Below are positions 16,309 through 25,352 of a stretch of DNA of 64,000 nucleotides, one piece after another (position 1 is the first letter of the stretch; each line of letters begins with the position of its first letter). The notes beneath the pieces were generated by a model. It searched no databases, had not been told where the DNA came from, and saw only the letters and a list, made by a program, of their open reading frames with translations. Origin of the DNA: Butyricimonas paravirosa (lineage in GTDB: Bacteria; Bacteroidota; Bacteroidia; Bacteroidales; Marinifilaceae); NCBI RefSeq assembly GCF_032878955.1, contig NZ_CP043839.1:682001-746000 (forward strand), written 5' to 3'. A program made the position numbers and the translations under genes.

Positions 16309-17787
16309 TTATTTTTTATATTCGAAATCGACCACTTTCCCACATACATTTTTATAACGGGCAACTTCTTTTAACGAACCATCCGTACTCATCTCCAGCA
16401 CCACGATAGAACCCGAATTCTTTGCACCCGAACCATCGCTGACACCAACCCACATTTGGTTAGTATTTCCAACCTGATCACATTCAATGTAATCAACATT
16501 TCCTCCTCCCACTTCATATTCCATCAACAAATTTCCCGTGTCAAAACTAACACAAGCTATCTTTCCGGCATAACCATAATATAGGAAATTTGCTTTCTGG
16601 GAAGTCGTAAAAGTATGTGCCTCTTTACCACCCGGATGAGACAACTGCCTCTTCTTTTTCGGAGAAAACTGAGGATTGCCGTCCTTATCTTTACCCACCT
16701 CAAAAGAAAGCATATAATATTCGCCCGCATCATCAACCATGACAGCCCGTCCGCTACTCATAGAATACTCGTTACCGAACAATCCTCCCCACACCATCTG
16801 CATTCCCACGCTATTAGGATTAAACTCTCCCGTCAGATCATCCGGTAAAGTGATAATTTCATCCCATTGTAAAGGACATTTCATGGAAATAAAGCGCTCT
16901 TTCCCTTGGTCATAAAAATAAGCCCTATAATTAGTCATACAAAAAAAGAAATCAAACGGAGCAATCTTTTCGTAGTCACCTTTAACAGCAACTCCATACT
17001 TTGGATAACCATTCTCTCGATTCTCTCTCCGGTAAAGAATTCCATTATTATTCACATACTCGTACAATGTAACACTATGCGTACCAAAAGACTGTGGCTT
17101 TACAATCTCTGGCTGGAAATAAAACATATCTTTAAAATCCATCACATACGACATATCCAAAGGTTTGACAACAACACCACCTCGTTCATCATCTGTCATA
17201 ATCACCACCATCTTTTCCGCACCAGCAATCATACTTGTTATATAACGAACCCCGGTCGGGTTTTTGCCGGCTACTTCCCCATTTACCTTCTGGTAGGCAT
17301 CCTCCACCACCGAACCGACAACATTCACGAAAGTCACGTTAGCCTCCCCGTTCACGTTACTCAATGCCATCATCCCTTTCGAATAAGAATTGACTACCGT
17401 AATTTGTGCCCGTCTATCAGGAACATATGATACTCCCGTTTCTTTATCCGTTATCTCGAAAACAAGAGAATATGTCTCTGGTATACTTGTAACTTCCACG
17501 TCCAAATCCTTCTCAAAAGAGAGTGTATCCAACTTCGTAGAACTACCAACCCCACTGTAAGTAATATACATCTGCCACAAATAAGTGTAATTTTCAGGAT
17601 TAAAATCTCCATCACGTACAGTAATTTCCGGTGTTATCTGCAAACGCGTGAATTGTTCCACCGTCGTGTCTTTTATCCTTTCGATAGTAACATCATTTAG
17701 TTCTCTGTACACATCATTCCCCTTATCTTCCAAACAGGCATAAAAGGCGCACATGATAAACCCTAATAAACAATATATTTTTTTCAT
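16309..17787 (-). CDS. PKD-like family lipoprotein of a SusCD locus
   Basis: 492 residues. The signal ends in CAFYAC, giving a lipidated Cys18. The mature protein begins with two Ig/PKD-like beta domains (about 30-140, ending near DKETGVSYVPDRRAQITVVN), followed by a repeated beta region that could be a propeller. This is the PKD-like lipoprotein type (PF16407-like) that co-occurs with SusC, SusD and DUF4843 in Butyricimonas and relatives. It probably sits on the outer membrane surface and helps bind the imported ligand; the ligand is unknown. Confidence 0.8.
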   Translation of the reverse strand: MKKIYCLLGFIMCAFYACLEDKGNDVYRELNDVTIERIKDTTVEQFTRLQITPEITVRDGDFNPENYTYLWQMYITYSGVGSSTKLDTLSFEKDLDVEVTSIPETYSLVFEITDKETGVSYVPDRRAQITVVNSYSKGMMALSNVNGEANVTFVNVVGSVVEDAYQKVNGEVAGKNPTGVRYITSMIAGAEKMVVIMTDDERGGVVVKPLDMSYVMDFKDMFYFQPEIVKPQSFGTHSVTLYEYVNNNGILYRRENRENGYPKYGVAVKGDYEKIAPFDFFFCMTNYRAYFYDQGKERFISMKCPLQWDEIITLPDDLTGEFNPNSVGMQMVWGGLFGNEYSMSSGRAVMVDDAGEYYMLSFEVGKDKDGNPQFSPKKKRQLSHPGGKEAHTFTTSQKANFLYYGYAGKIACVSFDTGNLLMEYEVGGGNVDYIECDQVGNTNQMWVGVSDGSGAKNSGSIVVLEMSTDGSLKEVARYKNVCGKVVDFEYKK

Positions 17788-17819
17788 TTATACTTTTCAT
17801 TTACCAAATTATACAAAAA

Positions 17820-18530
17820 TCACCAAGGCTCTATAACGACATCATTCTCATCCTTTACCGGATAATTCTCTTTAAAATAATCACTCATATAAGCCCCATA
17901 CACTTGCCACATCGTACGTTCATTGGAATATTCGCTCGCTTCTACAGGGAAATCCCGTTTTAATTCAAGTATACACAACTCATGTTTTCTCCGGGAATAA
18001 TCACCAAAATCATACTTGATCGTCTGTTCCCAATAACTCGGTTTACTCAACATGTTGGAAACAATCAGTCTACAACTTAAACGCTCGGTAATTCCCAATT
18101 CCAGTTCTTCTGAAGATTTCAAGGCTAGCGCGATGACAACTTGTCTGTTTTCCAATGACTTATCCGTATTATAAATAATCACCGGAACATTCACGTATAC
18201 TGAATCGCAAGGCAACTCATACTCTGCCTTCAACGCCTCATAATGTAAACCAACCTCTGCCGTTGTCTTTTCCTCATCCACCACGACAATCACCGGACGA
18301 CCTTCAGGTGCAGCATTTCCTTCCAAATTTACCCGAACCCATAGTGTATCCTCGTCAACTCCTTTACCTGCAAAAGAATAAACTATACTGTCCAGCGTCT
18401 TTGTCCAATAATAACTTTCCGTCTGCAATTGGAAGTAAACGGCATCTTTCCCGGTAAAAGGATAATCTGCATTATCCTTACAACTTCCAAAGGCAATTAA
18501 CAACAAGAAAATATAATATAACTTTTTCAT
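17820..18530 (-). CDS. DUF4843 domain lipoprotein
   Basis: 236 residues. The lipobox AFGSC places the lipidated cysteine at residue 17. The mature domain is beta-rich, with YPFTGKDAVYFQLQ near the start and GLHYEALKAEYELPCDSVYVNVPVIIYNT in the middle, the pattern of DUF4843 proteins. These occur almost only in SusCD loci next to PKD-like lipoproteins, as here. It lies 9 bp downstream of susD. A role as an accessory surface ligand-binding protein is inferred from context. Confidence 0.8.
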   Translation of the reverse strand: MKKLYYIFLLLIAFGSCKDNADYPFTGKDAVYFQLQTESYYWTKTLDSIVYSFAGKGVDEDTLWVRVNLEGNAAPEGRPVIVVVDEEKTTAEVGLHYEALKAEYELPCDSVYVNVPVIIYNTDKSLENRQVVIALALKSSEELELGITERLSCRLIVSNMLSKPSYWEQTIKYDFGDYSRRKHELCILELKRDFPVEASEYSNERTMWQVYGAYMSDYFKENYPVKDENDVVIEPW

Positions 18531-18539
18531 AATTCCGCT

Positions 18540-19946
18540 TTATTTAATATCACCAAACTCCATTTCATCATCCGGCATCGGGAACACGTAATTACCGGTC
18601 ATCACAACACCCATATCGGGCAAAGTATTATAATCAAGCCGCTTATAATAATAAAACAATTGTCCTTCTGCCATAAACTCTTTCCGATACTCAGCCTCGA
18701 TTTCCGCGGCTAGATCACAATTCTCCTCCAACGGATAATTCACGTATCCTCGATGATCACGCAAGGTTTGTAAATAACCTTTGTCACCCGAAGCCTCTGC
18801 GGCAATCAAGTACATCTCCGACAATTTCAATAAAGGAATCCTATTCACGCCCCGGTATTTTCCAATATATGTTTTAGCTTCCCCGGTTTTCAAAAAAAAC
18901 GTGTTCTGGTTCCGCCAATCTATATCCACGCCGGGAGTTCCAAACACACTGGCCCGGCGAGTATCAGAAATATGACATTGTACGGTACTCTCTTCTCCAA
19001 AATACACATCCGAACGCCCCTCTTCCATATCATACACGTACAAAGAAGATATGTATTCATTTTCACTACACAAATTTCCCCATGTATTACCATCCCCCAA
19101 CTGAGATTCCTCCAACAAAGTAAACTTTTCCCCATCAATAACTTCCTTTGCACATTCCAAAGCTTTCGTTTTGTCGCCTTTGTATAAATATACACGTGCT
19201 AGCAAGGCCGTCATTCCGTAATAATTTAAATGGGATTTCCGATACAGCCAAAAACCATCTCCCTGAATATAATCCTCTGTCTCGTAACCTTTCTCTGTAT
19301 ACGAATCAAATGATGGCCCGATCGGATCTACCTCCTTGATCAATTTTCGTGCAGCCTCCACATCATCAATCACCTTATCGATCACCTCTGCTACAGTCAA
19401 TTGGGCTATTGGTTTATTGGTCACCTCTTCTACATAAGGAATTGCAGCCACATTAGCCCCCCTCAAATACGACGGAGCAAACCCTCGTAACACATCGAAA
19501 TGCAAGAATCCCCGTAATGCCATAGCCTCCGCCTTCACGGCCTCATACACACCGCTACTGAAAACACCTTTCTTTTCATCAACATTAGCAAGAATATGAT
19601 TACAATTCGCTATCGCGTTATAATTTCCCCGCCAGATAGCATCAATACATTCTTCAACCTTAGTTGACTCATAATCATACTTGAGAGCATCCTCATAATT
19701 AATTGACACATCCGTATACACCTGCCCTACCATATCTAAAAAACCCATCGTCTCATTCCCACCATACATTTCCGTTCTCGCCATAACCGTATATATACCG
19801 GTCAATGCATCCCGAAAGCCCGCTTCTGATTCAAACAGAGCTTCCTGTTTTATTTGTGATTTTGGGTCCACATCCAACCAATCACTGCAACCACCCAACA
19901 AAAGGACTCCTGCCAACCCAATGTATTTTACAATTCTATATTTCAT
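18540..19946 (-). CDS. RagB/SusD-family nutrient-binding outer membrane lipoprotein
   Basis: 468 residues. The signal ends LLLGGC with lipidated Cys20. SusD landmarks are SDWLDVDPKSQIKQEALFES near the mature N-terminus, the TPR-like helices including GNYNAIANCNHIL and ALRGFLHFDVLRGFAPSY, and the C-terminal RKEFMAEGQLFYYYKRLDY. SusD proteins form the lid on the SusC channel and bind substrate at the cell surface. It directly follows susC (29 bp). Confidence 0.93.
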   Translation of the reverse strand: MKYRIVKYIGLAGVLLLGGCSDWLDVDPKSQIKQEALFESEAGFRDALTGIYTVMARTEMYGGNETMGFLDMVGQVYTDVSINYEDALKYDYESTKVEECIDAIWRGNYNAIANCNHILANVDEKKGVFSSGVYEAVKAEAMALRGFLHFDVLRGFAPSYLRGANVAAIPYVEEVTNKPIAQLTVAEVIDKVIDDVEAARKLIKEVDPIGPSFDSYTEKGYETEDYIQGDGFWLYRKSHLNYYGMTALLARVYLYKGDKTKALECAKEVIDGEKFTLLEESQLGDGNTWGNLCSENEYISSLYVYDMEEGRSDVYFGEESTVQCHISDTRRASVFGTPGVDIDWRNQNTFFLKTGEAKTYIGKYRGVNRIPLLKLSEMYLIAAEASGDKGYLQTLRDHRGYVNYPLEENCDLAAEIEAEYRKEFMAEGQLFYYYKRLDYNTLPDMGVVMTGNYVFPMPDDEMEFGDIK

Positions 19947-19974
19947 AATTCTGACCTATTTATTTCATAAATAA

Positions 19975-22900
19975 TTAAAACCGGGCTTGTAAACCAATAC
20001 TAAAATTACGGGCAAACGGATAATCAATACCTCTTTCCTGTTTCACTGTCGAAACCCGGAATACATCGTTCATATAGAATAAGGCTTTCAACCGTTTTAA
20101 TCCGATTTTCTTCATCCAAGGCATTTTAAATTCATACGACAAATTCAAGGTGGACAACTCCAGCCAATTATTATCCTCGATAAAACGGGATGTCGGTTTA
20201 GTCACACTTGTCGCATTTGCGGTAGCACCACCGATAAGTTTCGTAAACATCACCTGGTCACCCGGTTTCTGCCAACGTTCCTCAAATACACGTCGATCAA
20301 CATTCTCCCGCAAATCCGCGTCCTGCACTTTATCCACTAACGTTTGATTGTAAATTTGTCCTCCATAGCTGTAACGGAAAATGACATTTAATTGAAATCC
20401 TTTCCACGCCAAATTTGTCCCAAATGTACCTTCCAAATCTGAATCCGTACACCCTCCAATTACATAATTATCCGTACTCCAAGTTGTCACAATATCTCCA
20501 TTCACAGCTTGAAACAACTCGTTTCCTGTTGCCGGGTCCACTCCCAATGACTGATTTACCCAAATAGAATTCATGGATTTCCCCTCAACATAACGAACTT
20601 TAGGGCGATTTGACTCTTTACTTTTAGATCCGGACATTGTATCTTCATCTTGATCGTCATTATACGCACGTAAAGCATTCGAAATTTTCAGTAGTTTATT
20701 CTTGTTATGCAAGGCTGTTGCGTTTACACTCCAATATAATTGTTTGGAAAGATTCTTCACCAACGCCACACGCAGATTCAACTCATACCCGTAATTTTTC
20801 ACTTCACCCAAGTTATCCATATACGAACTAAAGCCCAAAGAAGGCGGTAAAGTTACTGAAGTCAATACGTCTTTGGATAATTTTATGTAATAGTTACCCG
20901 TGAAATTAATCCGTTCATCCCACAAATCAATATCCACTCCATAATTTTGTTGCAACGTGCGCTGCCACCCTAATTTTTCGTTTCCCAAAGCCATCACCTC
21001 GGCTCCCACCGTATGGTGATAACGCTCCCCCGTCAAATACTTGTAAGTCGTCATCGCCTGATAAGGATTGTAATTCTGGCTACCTGTCAAACCGTATGAA
21101 CCGCGAATCTTCAACCGATTGATAAAAGTCACGTTTTTCAGAAATTCCTCGTTATGCAAATTCCATCCTAAACCCACAGACCAGAACGGCGCCCATCGCT
21201 TGTCAGAACCAAAACGAGAAGATGCATCTTCACGGAAAGAAAGATCCAACAAGTAACGTTCATCATAACTGTAATTCAAATTACCCAAAAAACCTACTAA
21301 ACGAGAAGTATATTCGTCTCCAGCCGGAGATCCGTCTTTCTCGTATTGTGTTGCAAAACTGATATAGTCCAAATTTTCATTCGGAAATCCTTCCGTCTTT
21401 ACCGTAAATTCCCTTGTCACACTCTCCTGAAGATTCCAACCTAAATTAGCATTAATCACATGCTTTTCCAATTGATAAAAATAGGTCATTACCAAACTGG
21501 CATCATAACTGTAATTCTCCCCGCGACTTCCAACATAAGATCCCCGACGATCAAAATCATCGTCCTCATAATCCGCAAAATCCGTATGCTTGGCTGGCTT
21601 AAAATTATCCTTATATGTATTTTGATGTGTAAACGAAAAACTTCCTTTTAACCGCAATCCATCCATAATACTCCAATCCACCCCGAAATTATTCGTCACG
21701 TCATTGTATTTCTCCTCATCTGTCGTATTCAATGTCGTATTATACAACGGATTATAGTAATCCTTTCCTAATCCACCACCACCGATCGGAACATACTCAT
21801 CAACTTTATAAATATAATTACCATCATCATCCTTATACCGCACGTAAGGATTACGTTTCGTGTAAACACTAAACGAGCCATAAGGCGAGTTTGTCGCTTT
21901 TACATTCGAATAAGTCAAATTATTCCTAAAAGTCAGATTCTTGTAAATGTACTGTAACTCCATTCCCAAAGCCAAACGACGACGACCGGATTCTTTCATT
22001 ACTCCCGGCGTATTACTATACCCCAGTTCGATTCCATATCGAATATTGTCATTACCTCCATCTAAACGTAAAGAATGTTTATTAGCTACAGCCACAGCAT
22101 CCAACGGTTTATCCAGCCAGTAGGTATCATATCCTCTTTTTATATTCGCCAACTTCTCGCTATACCATTCATTTAACGTAAGTTGTTGAGTCACGGAACT
22201 AGACGTATACATCCCCGCTAACTTTTCAATTTCTAACTTCTCGACCGCATTACACACGTTATAATCACTCAGATCGGCAATATAAAACGAGGCGTCCACG
22301 TTATAGCTCACCTGCATCTTACCGTTTGCCGGGGCATTAGTCGTGATCACCACGACTCCATTGGAGGCTCGCGATCCATAAATTGCCGTGGCAGCCGCAT
22401 CCTTCAGTAAAGTAATAGAAGCCACCCGGTAAGGGTCCATGTCATACACCTTCTCTGCCGTAGTTTCGAACCCGTCAACGATAAATACCGGCGTGTTCGG
22501 ATTTCCCTCATATTCACTCTCGATCCCGGAAATACTCCCAGCTCCCCGGATCTGGAATTCAGGAACCACGTTCGGGTTCGAACCAGCCAAATTATTATCT
22601 ATTTTCATGAAAGAAGGATCAACATTTTGCAAAGCCGTCAGGATATTTTGATTTCCCCCCATCTGCAACTCCTCTGCCGTGATGGTCCGGGCAGCCCCGG
22701 TAAAACTATTTTTCGCCTGTGTATAGTACCCGGTAACCACGACATCCTCTAACTCACTTATCTCCTCCTCCATCACCACGTCAATCTGTGTACGTTTTCC
22801 AATCACCTCTTCTTTTTGTTTCATCCCGATCATTGAAAACACCAGGGCATTATTTCCTACCGGAACCGCCAAGGTATACTTCCCGTCCACGTCCGTCACG

Positions 22901-23346
22901 GTGCCTAACTTCGTGCCTTTGATAATCACGGTCACGCCCGGTAAAGGTTCCTTCTTTTCATCCGTTACCTTACCTGTAATCCGATTCTCTTTCTTCTCTT
23001 GATCGGTAGTCTTTTTTTGAATAATAATCACGTTCTCCTTAAACAAAAATGACAACCCGGTATTTTCCAAACATTTCTCCAGAACATCCCGCACCATAGT
23101 TTGACGTACATCCACATTGATATGCTGGATAGATTGCACGTCTTCGGATTTATAAATAAACATATATTCTGTCAACTGTTCTATATTTCTGAACACTTGA
23201 CTTAACGTCGCATCAGACATTTTCAAGTCGATACGAGCCTCCTGAGCGCTAATGGTAGCGTGACAGGTACAAAAACCCAAAAGCATAAATAACGTAAGTA
23301 ATTTCATTTTTCTCAACGTTTGTTGAAATTTCCGTTTTTTTCTCAT
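19975..23346 (-). CDS. SusC/RagA-family TonB-dependent transporter with N-terminal STN signalling domain
   Basis: 1123 residues. After a signal peptide (about 1-35) comes an STN domain (about 38-110, DLKMSDATLSQVFRNIEQ), then a carboxypeptidase-D-like beta domain (about 122-200, GKVTDEKKEPLPGVTVIIKG), a TonB-box/plug region (VTGYYTQAKNSFTGAARTIT; QIRGAGSISG; LKDAAATAIYGSRASNGVVVITT) and a 22-strand barrel ending in aromatic Phe (SIGLQARF). The STN domain is what contacts a FecR anti-sigma protein, and a sigma/FecR pair lies directly upstream, so substrate-induced transcription is expected. The substrate cannot be read from sequence. Confidence 0.95.
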   Translation of the reverse strand: MRKKRKFQQTLRKMKLLTLFMLLGFCTCHATISAQEARIDLKMSDATLSQVFRNIEQLTEYMFIYKSEDVQSIQHINVDVRQTMVRDVLEKCLENTGLSFLFKENVIIIQKKTTDQEKKENRITGKVTDEKKEPLPGVTVIIKGTKLGTVTDVDGKYTLAVPVGNNALVFSMIGMKQKEEVIGKRTQIDVVMEEEISELEDVVVTGYYTQAKNSFTGAARTITAEELQMGGNQNILTALQNVDPSFMKIDNNLAGSNPNVVPEFQIRGAGSISGIESEYEGNPNTPVFIVDGFETTAEKVYDMDPYRVASITLLKDAAATAIYGSRASNGVVVITTNAPANGKMQVSYNVDASFYIADLSDYNVCNAVEKLEIEKLAGMYTSSSVTQQLTLNEWYSEKLANIKRGYDTYWLDKPLDAVAVANKHSLRLDGGNDNIRYGIELGYSNTPGVMKESGRRRLALGMELQYIYKNLTFRNNLTYSNVKATNSPYGSFSVYTKRNPYVRYKDDDGNYIYKVDEYVPIGGGGLGKDYYNPLYNTTLNTTDEEKYNDVTNNFGVDWSIMDGLRLKGSFSFTHQNTYKDNFKPAKHTDFADYEDDDFDRRGSYVGSRGENYSYDASLVMTYFYQLEKHVINANLGWNLQESVTREFTVKTEGFPNENLDYISFATQYEKDGSPAGDEYTSRLVGFLGNLNYSYDERYLLDLSFREDASSRFGSDKRWAPFWSVGLGWNLHNEEFLKNVTFINRLKIRGSYGLTGSQNYNPYQAMTTYKYLTGERYHHTVGAEVMALGNEKLGWQRTLQQNYGVDIDLWDERINFTGNYYIKLSKDVLTSVTLPPSLGFSSYMDNLGEVKNYGYELNLRVALVKNLSKQLYWSVNATALHNKNKLLKISNALRAYNDDQDEDTMSGSKSKESNRPKVRYVEGKSMNSIWVNQSLGVDPATGNELFQAVNGDIVTTWSTDNYVIGGCTDSDLEGTFGTNLAWKGFQLNVIFRYSYGGQIYNQTLVDKVQDADLRENVDRRVFEERWQKPGDQVMFTKLIGGATANATSVTKPTSRFIEDNNWLELSTLNLSYEFKMPWMKKIGLKRLKALFYMNDVFRVSTVKQERGIDYPFARNFSIGLQARF

Positions 23347-23429
23347 AACTTTGTTTAGCTTATTATTAAATTAATACAGTGTTAGCTGAGGGGCTAACAG
23401 GTAAGGGGATGTGAGGGCATCTCCTTATT

Positions 23430-24590
23430 TTATTGACTCACGTAAATTGTTTTTTCAGCATAAGTGAAATGAATCCCTTTCGTTGTTTGGAGATATTCCA
23501 GAATTGTATGTACTTCCGCATACCGGTTAGAATGAAGATAAAAGCGGACATCTTTCAGTGAGGGCTGAGTGTATACCACCTTAAAATCATACCAACGGGA
23601 TAATTGTCGGAAAATATCTTCCAAACGTTCGTTATTTGCGATAATTTTACCTTCTTTCCAAGCGAGGGCAGCTTGTACGTCGGTTTGTTTCGTTTCTAAC
23701 TTTCCGGTAACACGGTCGAATATCGATTGACGTGAGGGCGTCAACGTGACATCCTTACCTACTTCCGGGAATTCCTGTCTGATTTTCCCGGACACGAGAG
23801 TGGTAATAACCGTGCTTTCGTCATCATAAGCCTTTATATTAAAACTCGTCCCAAGTACGCGCAAATCCATGGACCTCGTGTTCACGATAAAAGGGGCATT
23901 CCCATCATGTTCCACTTCGAAATAAGCCTCCCCTTCCAAATAAACCCGTCGTTCACCATTCGAAAAAGTTTCAGGATATTTCAACGAACTCCCCGCATTC
24001 AACCACACCCGACTCCCATCTGCCAAGACGAGGCTAAACTCACATCCCCGGGGAATAACGAGAGTATTGTATTCCACCTGCCCTACCATCGAATCCGATT
24101 TTGCCACGTATTCCAATCTCCCCGAATCAGCCAATTGAATATCAACCCTCCGGGAGGAACGAATAATCTCCATGTTTCGAGAGGAAATCGGGATCTCTTC
24201 TCCATCAGCCAATTTTAGGATCGGTACATTGGTCAAGGGAACAGAAACGGTAGCCAAAGTGGCAGGTTCCACCGACCGGTATTTCCAATTCCAAACCATT
24301 ACCCCGGACACCAGTATCACGGCAATCACGGCAGCATACCTTACAATTCCTATCTTCAAGCGATAACGACGCACCCGGTCTACCACCTGTTTTCGAGCGA
24401 CCTCGTCATCTATATATTCCCACCGCTTTGCCCAACGGATCAAATCATACTGTTTCACCCTCTCCTTAAAAATTTGTTGAGCCTCCACGTCACCGACAAG
24501 CCACTCGTTGAACTCCCGTTCTTCCTTCTCGCCTAATTCTCCCGAAAGATACTCCCGGATTCGTGTCTCTTTTTCATTCTTATCCATCAT
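23430..24590 (-). CDS. FecR-family anti-sigma regulator
   Basis: About 386 residues from ATG 24590 (MMDKNEKETRIREYLSGEL). An in-frame ATG at 24614 is also possible; starts further upstream would overlap the sigma gene. The cytoplasmic N-terminal region (about 1-75) carries the sigma-binding helices, then one membrane helix at about 88-108 (GIVRYAAVIAVILVSGVMVW). The periplasmic FecR domain (about 170-275) contains GSRVWLNAGSSLKYPETF and ERRVYLEGEAYFEVEHD. The C-terminal domain resembles an STN module (DIFRQLSRWYDFKVVYTQPS). It relays occupancy of SusC to the sigma factor. Confidence 0.93.
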   Translation of the reverse strand: MMDKNEKETRIREYLSGELGEKEEREFNEWLVGDVEAQQIFKERVKQYDLIRWAKRWEYIDDEVARKQVVDRVRRYRLKIGIVRYAAVIAVILVSGVMVWNWKYRSVEPATLATVSVPLTNVPILKLADGEEIPISSRNMEIIRSSRRVDIQLADSGRLEYVAKSDSMVGQVEYNTLVIPRGCEFSLVLADGSRVWLNAGSSLKYPETFSNGERRVYLEGEAYFEVEHDGNAPFIVNTRSMDLRVLGTSFNIKAYDDESTVITTLVSGKIRQEFPEVGKDVTLTPSRQSIFDRVTGKLETKQTDVQAALAWKEGKIIANNERLEDIFRQLSRWYDFKVVYTQPSLKDVRFYLHSNRYAEVHTILEYLQTTKGIHFTYAEKTIYVSQ

Positions 24591-24663
24591 CTCGTATTTG
24601 TATTCATATTTCATAAGACAAACACAAGAATTGAAAAATGGGTGAATAACTTTCGAGAATTTT

Positions 24664-25245
24664 TTAAAAATTATTTTTCTCCAAGATGAAAAATAGCAAA
24701 AGGGCATCGGAAAATTGTTGGCGTAATTGTTTCAAACCACCACTCAATAAAGTCTTCACGGTATTCACGGACACGCCCAATTCCTCAGCCGTCTCCTTGT
24801 ATTTTTTCCCTTCAACGACAACAGACATTACCACCATTCGAGTTTTCCGCGGTAATTCCTCGATCGCTTTCCGAATAGCCTCGATCAATTCCAGAGAAAC
24901 AGTCATCGCCTCTTCCTCCACGGCATCATACCGCAGTAATTCCGCTTGTGCAAATTCCCTCTGATCCCGAATCTTGTTTAAACAAGCGTTTTTCACGCAA
25001 CGAAACAAATAAGTACTCAAGGCTTCCGGAGACAACTGTCGATAAACATTATTCTTGATAAAATGGTAAAACACCTCCTGTACAATATCTTCCGGGAAAG
25101 TGCAATCATTAAGCATTGACCCGGAGAATAACACCAACGGCTTATAATAACGTTGGAAGAGTAATTTTCCCCCCTCGTTCATATCCTTTTGAAAAGCTGT
25201 TAATATCTCCAAATCCGGCACACCCATTTTCATCCAAATTTCCAT
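24664..25245 (-). CDS. ECF RNA polymerase sigma factor of the SusCD locus
   Basis: 193 residues. Region 2 (about 20-90, FQRYYKPLVLFSGSMLNDCTFPEDIVQEVFYHF) binds the -10-type element and core polymerase. Region 4 (about 125-180, LIEAIRKAIEELPRKTRMVVMSVVVEGKKYKETAEELGVSVNTVKTLL) has the helix-turn-helix. It precedes fecR and susC, the classical cell-surface signalling order. ATGs at 25233 and 25227 are alternative starts. A TGTTTGTCTT sequence sits just before this start and again before the fecR ATG at 24614. Confidence 0.95.
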   Translation of the reverse strand: MEIWMKMGVPDLEILTAFQKDMNEGGKLLFQRYYKPLVLFSGSMLNDCTFPEDIVQEVFYHFIKNNVYRQLSPEALSTYLFRCVKNACLNKIRDQREFAQAELLRYDAVEEEAMTVSLELIEAIRKAIEELPRKTRMVVMSVVVEGKKYKETAEELGVSVNTVKTLLSGGLKQLRQQFSDALLLFFILEKNNF

Positions 25246-25254
25246 TTATCAAGA

Positions 25255-25262
25255 CAAACATA
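25255..25262 (-). promoter_or_regulatory. -7 promoter box for the sigma/FecR/SusCD locus
   Basis: TATGTTTG on the minus strand, 9 bp upstream of the sigma start codon, giving a very short leader. No convincing -33 element is visible, consistent with a promoter read by an alternative sigma factor or needing an activator. Confidence 0.4.
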
Positions 25263-25310
25263 ATGAAAAATCGAATCTTTTCACGCTGATTCAATAAAAA
25301 AATCATAACG

Positions 25311-25342
25311 AAAAACCCCGTGACCAAAGTCACGGGGTTTTT
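25311..25342 (-). terminator. Strong rho-independent terminator after cysteate synthase
   Basis: A perfect nine-base stem CCCCGTGAC / GTCACGGGG with loop CAAA, flanked by five A and five T. It lies 11 bp past the cysteate synthase stop. It separates that gene from the sigma locus and is symmetrical, so it may work in both directions. Confidence 0.9.
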
Positions 25343-25352
25343 ATAGCGTTTG

